A stretch of DNA of 9,315 nucleotides, from NCBI GenBank assembly GCA_002335345.1, contig DDCS01000085.1:1-9315 (forward strand), read 5' to 3'. Numbering within the stretch: position 1 is the stretch's first letter; each line of letters opens with the position of its first letter. Source of the DNA: Flavobacteriaceae bacterium UBA2000. Its GTDB lineage: Bacteria; Bacteroidota; Bacteroidia; Flavobacteriales; Flavobacteriaceae. Shown here in pieces: positions 6,650-9,315 of this stretch. Position numbers and translations under genes: made by a program. The notes beneath the pieces were generated by a model. The model searched no databases. It saw nothing but the letters and a program-made list of their open reading frames with translations, and was not told the DNA's origin.

Positions 6650-7171
6650 ATGAAATCGATTAAAACTATCGAACAACTCGTGGAGTTCATGAGTCATGCC
6701 ACGGCTCAAGACCATCCCAAAATGCTCCGCCATATTGATATCCCAAAAAATATATTCGATTTATATGCCACTTGGTCCGAACAGGGCTATACCCGTAATT
6801 GTTTGGCACGAACAGATGATTATGAATTGATTTTGATCTGCTGGTCTCCTGGAGCCACCACTGCGGTGCACAATCACAGCCAGCAGCACTGTTGGATGTA
6901 TCAAATTTCAGGAAACCTCAAAGAAGAACGATATTCAAAACCACAAGGCCAACTTAATTTAACTAGAGAATCTGAGTTAACACAGGGCCAATTTACCTAT
7001 ATGCATGATCGAATGGGTTTTCACAGTTTAACAAATTCAGGGTCCACCAGAGCGATGAGCCTTCATATATACGTGGCGCCCATTGATCAATGTCAAATTT
7101 ATGACCCCGAAACAGGCACTATAGAAACAAAAGTTATGGCTTACGATACAGCAGCCAAAACTTTAATTTAA
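6650..7171 (+). CDS. cdo: Cysteine dioxygenase type I
   Basis: A 173-residue cupin enzyme that oxidises L-cysteine with O2 to cysteine sulfinate using ferrous iron. The three iron-binding histidines are His74 and His76 in VHNHSQQHCW and His125 in MGFHSLTN. Arg49 in YTRN matches the carboxylate-binding Arg60 of mammalian CDO, and Tyr47 matches Tyr58. Cys81 and Tyr141 align with Cys93 and Tyr157, the pair that forms the thioether cofactor in mammals; many bacterial homologues have Gly at the cysteine position. SLHIYVAPIDQCQIYDPETG (137-156) is also very mammal-like. It is somewhat shorter than the roughly 200 residues of animal enzymes, mainly at the ends. It is divergent from the cysteine-sulfinate decarboxylase candidate, supporting a hypotaurine route. 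3-mercaptopropionate dioxygenase is unlikely because Arg49 is kept. The start is the first in-frame ATG, with an A-rich leader. Confidence 0.93.
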   Translation: MKSIKTIEQLVEFMSHATAQDHPKMLRHIDIPKNIFDLYATWSEQGYTRNCLARTDDYELILICWSPGATTAVHNHSQQHCWMYQISGNLKEERYSKPQGQLNLTRESELTQGQFTYMHDRMGFHSLTNSGSTRAMSLHIYVAPIDQCQIYDPETGTIETKVMAYDTAAKTLI

Positions 7172-7233
7172 GTCCTTAAACGCTTTTGATATTCATTCAG
7201 TTTTTTAAGCGTATCTTCCTCAAAAATAAACTG

Positions 7234-8049
7234 ATGTACAAATCACTTTTTGCGGGCCTAAGCTTACTCAGTGTCACGCTCAGCGCACAGATTAATCCAA
7301 TTGACTTTGAAGCAGACGGCCACGGAGCAGACTGGACTTGGACGGTTTTTGAAAATGAAACCAACCCAGAGGTTCAAATCATACCCAATCCATTTCCGGT
7401 GGGCATTAATACTTCTGAAACTGTTGCTGAATTCAAAGCCCTACAAGGTGGAGCGCCTTACGCTGGATGTGAAACCATGCACGGTTCAGATGTCGGAACC
7501 TTTAGCTTAAGCCCTACAAACGCCTTTGTTTCGATAATGGTGTTCAAACCTGTGATCAGTGACGTTGGATTTAAATTTGCCACTCCTGCTGGGGCCTCAA
7601 CAGGAGAAATAAAAATTGCCAACACCCTGGTTAATGAATGGGAACGCCTCGTCTTTGACTTCACAGGCATTATTGGAGAACCCTCGTCTAACGGTATCGA
7701 TCAAATTATTGTTTTTCCGGATTTTCAAAATCGCAACAGCACGAACGTTATCTATTTTGACAATATAATTTTTGGAGATTCGAGCTTACTCACAACAGGG
7801 GCAATAAACCAAACACCGCAAACCGTAGTATGGCCTAATCCAGCCGCCCAAACCATCAACTTGAGTGCGACCACGATTATTGAGCACCTTGTCATCCAAG
7901 ATGTTCTTGGGCGTACCCTGATCACGAAAAACCCCATGAACCATTCTACCGTAGTCGATGTTTCCCTACTGCCCGAAGGTTTTTATACGGTGCAGCTGTC
8001 TCATGGGACACACCAACGCACCCAGAAGTTCGTTATTCAGCGACGTTAG
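7234..8049 (+). CDS. Secreted protein with type IX secretion C-terminal sorting domain
   Basis: The ATG at 7234 gives 271 residues beginning with a clean signal peptide (MYKSLFAGLSLLSVTLSA, cut before Gln19). An in-frame TTG at 7186 would add 16 residues before the signal peptide and is rejected. Residues about 20-183 form one beta-rich domain (FEADGHGADWTWTVFEN; GAPYAGCETMHG; GIDQIIVFPDFQNR; VIYFDNI) resembling non-catalytic, carbohydrate-binding-like modules in marine flavobacterial secreted proteins. Residues 198-271 are a type A T9SS sorting domain: VWPNPAAQTINL, then LVIQDVLGRTL, LPEGFYTVQL, and KFVIQR at the end. The protein is therefore likely exported and surface-attached or released. 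It has no catalytic domain. It follows cysteine dioxygenase by 62 bp on the same strand, but co-function is doubtful. Its 3' end overlaps the convergent membrane gene by 17 bp. Confidence 0.85.
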   Translation: MYKSLFAGLSLLSVTLSAQINPIDFEADGHGADWTWTVFENETNPEVQIIPNPFPVGINTSETVAEFKALQGGAPYAGCETMHGSDVGTFSLSPTNAFVSIMVFKPVISDVGFKFATPAGASTGEIKIANTLVNEWERLVFDFTGIIGEPSSNGIDQIIVFPDFQNRNSTNVIYFDNIIFGDSSLLTTGAINQTPQTVVWPNPAAQTINLSATTIIEHLVIQDVLGRTLITKNPMNHSTVVDVSLLPEGFYTVQLSHGTHQRTQKFVIQRR

Positions 8050-8479
8050 ACTTAGCCTCTTTAAAGGCGTTTTCTTTTCTGCCCAAACGATAGGCCAGCC
8101 ATCCCATGGGAAGATAAGCCCCCGTTAAATCTAAGACTTCAAACCAAAGTGGTGCGGGGAGCAATCGGACCATCTGAATTCCTCCTAGTAAGAATATCCC
8201 CGCAATTGCCATCGCCTTGAAAAGCTGTCTATGGCGCGTGATGCGCACGGCAACATAAGCTCCGGCGAAGGTTCCCAAAGCGTGGGCCAAAAAGGGCATA
8301 ATGAAATTATACCAACTAAAATCAGTCATTGCCACGGTCAGCGAGGCCAAATCATTAGGGTCTACGCCCTGTGGTAAAGGCCAGATATAGGACTGAAGGG
8401 CGATTATACCTCCGTTTACTAAGGCGCCTAATGCAACACCACAAAGCAGAGCAATAAAATTTCTAAAAAATTCAGCCAT
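8033..8479 (-). CDS. Small four-helix membrane protein, function unknown
   Basis: A 148-residue protein with four likely membrane helices at about 5-30, 58-80, 86-107 and 112-132, small basic loops (TRHRQ at 81-85, RLGRKE at 131-136) and a charged C-terminal tail. Motifs seen are GALVNGGIIALQ (18-29), MPFLAHALGTFAGAYVA (61-77) and AYLPMGWLAYRLG (121-133). It resembles hypothetical membrane proteins common in Bacteroidota; I know no function. I chose the ATG at 8479; the longer reading from a TTG at 8539 adds a hydrophobic stretch that would duplicate the first helix, and I think it is not translated. Its stop lies inside the end of the convergent T9SS-protein gene (17-bp overlap). Confidence 0.75.
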   Translation of the reverse strand: MAEFFRNFIALLCGVALGALVNGGIIALQSYIWPLPQGVDPNDLASLTVAMTDFSWYNFIMPFLAHALGTFAGAYVAVRITRHRQLFKAMAIAGIFLLGGIQMVRLLPAPLWFEVLDLTGAYLPMGWLAYRLGRKENAFKEAKSNVAE

Positions 8480-8579
8480 TGGGCATTGGTCTATGTGAAC
8501 AAATATTCCAAATAAAAATACAAAAAATACCAGCACCAAATATGGGGCAAACCTCCTTAATTTATTGACTTCACAGCGA

Positions 8580-8610
8580 CCCCATCGTGGTAACCCACAC
8601 CATAGTGGGG
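8580..8610. promoter_or_regulatory. 31-bp interrupted dyad between divergent genes
   Basis: Symmetric blocks CCCCA (8580-8584) with TGGGG (8606-8610) and TGG (8588-8590) with CCA (8600-8602) are separated by matched 3-base mismatched gaps and a 9-base centre. The GC-rich block stands out in an AT-rich 191-bp gap between the membrane protein and the XRE regulator. It could be an operator for the XRE protein or an RNA hairpin. No T-tract follows on either strand, which argues against a terminator. Confidence 0.35.
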
Positions 8611-8670
8611 ATTATTGCAAAAAAGTATTTTTAATTTTCAAATGTTAAAATTTGTTTAAAGCCCTAAATT

Positions 8671-8904
8671 ATGAAACCAATCGCTACAACATTAAAAGCG
8701 ATCCGAATTTCTAAAAAAATCTCACAAGAAGCACTAGCCTATTCGTGTGGCCTTAGCCGCAATTACGTGGGGGTCATCGAAAAAGGTGAAAATAAAATCT
8801 CACTCGAAGTTTTTCTTAAACTTTGTGCCGGCCTTCAAATTCACCCCAACGAAATATTCAATAAATTCTCAAAGGAAGATTTAGAAACATTGTTGTTTGA
8901 ATAA
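8671..8904 (+). CDS. Small XRE/Cro-type helix-turn-helix regulator
   Basis: A 77-residue protein made of a single Cro/C1-type DNA-binding domain: helix 1 at 3-14, the helix-turn-helix at about 18-38 (SQEALAYSCGLSRNYVGVIE), then GENKISLEVFLKLCAGLQIHPNEIF (39-63), the standard end of this fold. There is no ligand, peptidase or toxin-partner domain. Stand-alone proteins of this size act as phage or restriction-modification controllers, antitoxin-like regulators or general regulators; no partner toxin or methylase is visible. It may bind the dyad at 8580-8610, 60 bp upstream. It ends in a double TAA and is followed about 100 bp later, in the same orientation, by a LytTR-domain gene. The start is the first ATG; the leader is A/T-rich. 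Confidence 0.85.
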   Translation: MKPIATTLKAIRISKKISQEALAYSCGLSRNYVGVIEKGENKISLEVFLKLCAGLQIHPNEIFNKFSKEDLETLLFE

Positions 8905-9003
8905 TAATACAAACAATCGGGTTACACTGGCCCGCTAATTTATTTTCAAAGTCCTTTGCTTCCAAAGTATTGATAATATTTTACCATTCCTTCAGATCAA
9001 AGT

Positions 9004-9315
9004 TTGGAAAGTGAATACGAACCTATCTTAAAACTCAAATCGCAAATTAATTATATACAAGAAAAAGGGGGGAAAGGAAAAGGGATTGCTGGGCAAAAAG
9101 ACCAATTCTTTGTCAAAATAAATGACATAACGCATATCTCATCTCAGGGACATTATTTACTGATTTACACAAAGCAGGCGGACAAACCGATTATTGAACG
9201 AATGACCTTTAATGAAATAAGTACCAAGCTTCCTGAATCATTTGTGCGCACCCACCGGAGCTTTATCATTAATTGCCGATTTGTAACGAAGTATACTTCA
9301 ACAAATATTTGGCTC
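9004..9315 (+). CDS. LytTR-domain DNA-binding protein, runs off the right edge; start uncertain
   Basis: An open frame continues from the stop codons at 8971-8976 to the window end, and its last part is a LytTR (AlgR/AgrA-type) DNA-binding domain. From the TTG at 9004, residues about 33-104 contain QFFVKINDITHISSQGHYLL, then ERMTFNEISTKLPESFVRTH and RSFIINCRF. The LPxxFVRTHRSFIIN core is diagnostic. Before it comes a short charged, probably helical segment (KLKSQINYIQEKGGKGKG). There is no receiver domain and no ATG in the frame; TTG at 9004 is the best start, with ATT at 8986 as an alternative. A possible promoter (TTTG at 8955-8958, TATTTTAC at 8977-8984, 18-bp spacing) would suit a start near 9004. 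Alternatively this is a 5'-degraded gene. LytTR identity is firm; the 5' end is not. Confidence 0.72.
   Translation, partial: MESEYEPILKLKSQINYIQEKGGKGKGIAGQKDQFFVKINDITHISSQGHYLLIYTKQADKPIIERMTFNEISTKLPESFVRTHRSFIINCRFVTKYTSTNIWL

Noticed and set aside
7186..7233. N-terminal extension of the T9SS protein from a TTG
   Set aside because: The ATG at 7234 begins a textbook signal peptide; the extension would put 16 residues, including another hydrophobic/basic stretch, in front of it.
7172..7233. Terminator or promoter between cysteine dioxygenase and the T9SS gene
   Set aside because: CTTAAA/TTTAAG and CGCTT/AAGCG pairs overlap and have long loops; TATCTTCC with TTTG 23 bp upstream misses two -7 consensus bases. 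Neither is convincing.
8480..8539. 20-residue extension of the membrane protein from a TTG
   Set aside because: The ATG at 8479 already gives a good first helix; the extension lacks supporting motifs and uses a rare start.
8918..8934. CGGG/CCCG hairpin after the XRE gene
   Set aside because: The stem is only 4 bp with a 9-base loop and no T-tract follows; too weak to call a terminator.
1..9315. Mobile elements, CRISPR arrays, tRNA/rRNA genes
   Set aside because: No transposase or integrase, no regularly spaced repeats, and no tRNA-like cloverleaf or rRNA sequence was seen on either strand.
8671..9315. XRE plus LytTR as a toxin-antitoxin or restriction controller system
   Set aside because: No toxin, methylase or nuclease gene is visible; both proteins are only DNA-binding domains as far as the window shows.

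Overview
The window looks like a chromosomal segment of a marine Flavobacteriia-type member of Bacteroidota. The main evidence is a secreted protein with a type IX secretion C-terminal sorting domain, A-rich start contexts without Shine-Dalgarno sequences, and a clean TAnnTTTG -7 promoter element. No RNA gene, IS element, prophage or CRISPR array is visible.

Region 1 (1-2854, minus strand) is a tightly coupled three-gene operon read right to left: a TetR-type regulator, an ABC1/AarF/UbiB-type atypical kinase, and an FeS-type (6-4) photolyase/cryptochrome-related protein that runs off the left edge. The TetR stop codon abuts the kinase start (TAG then ATG), and the kinase stop overlaps the photolyase start (ATGA). 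A 30-bp dyad sits just upstream of the operon's -7 element and is the best candidate operator.

Region 2 (3018-7171) is the most interesting part. A MarR-family regulator resembling the EctR/CosR osmoregulator group converges on an operon of a pyridoxal-phosphate decarboxylase of the glutamate/cysteine-sulfinate group and a sodium:solute symporter. A thiol (cysteine) dioxygenase diverges from the decarboxylase. Together they make a plausible module from cysteine to cysteine sulfinate to hypotaurine (taurine precursor), with a transporter and an osmoregulator-like protein. The window holds no hypotaurine-oxidising enzyme.

Region 3 (7234-9315) holds a small secreted T9SS substrate with a carbohydrate-binding-like beta domain, a convergent four-helix membrane protein of unknown function, a small XRE/Cro-type DNA-binding protein, and the start of a LytTR-domain protein that has no ATG start and continues past the right edge.

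All gaps between genes are under 200 bp. Three of them (2855-3017, 6486-6649, 8480-8670) lie between divergent genes and contain dyads or AT-rich candidate regulatory DNA.
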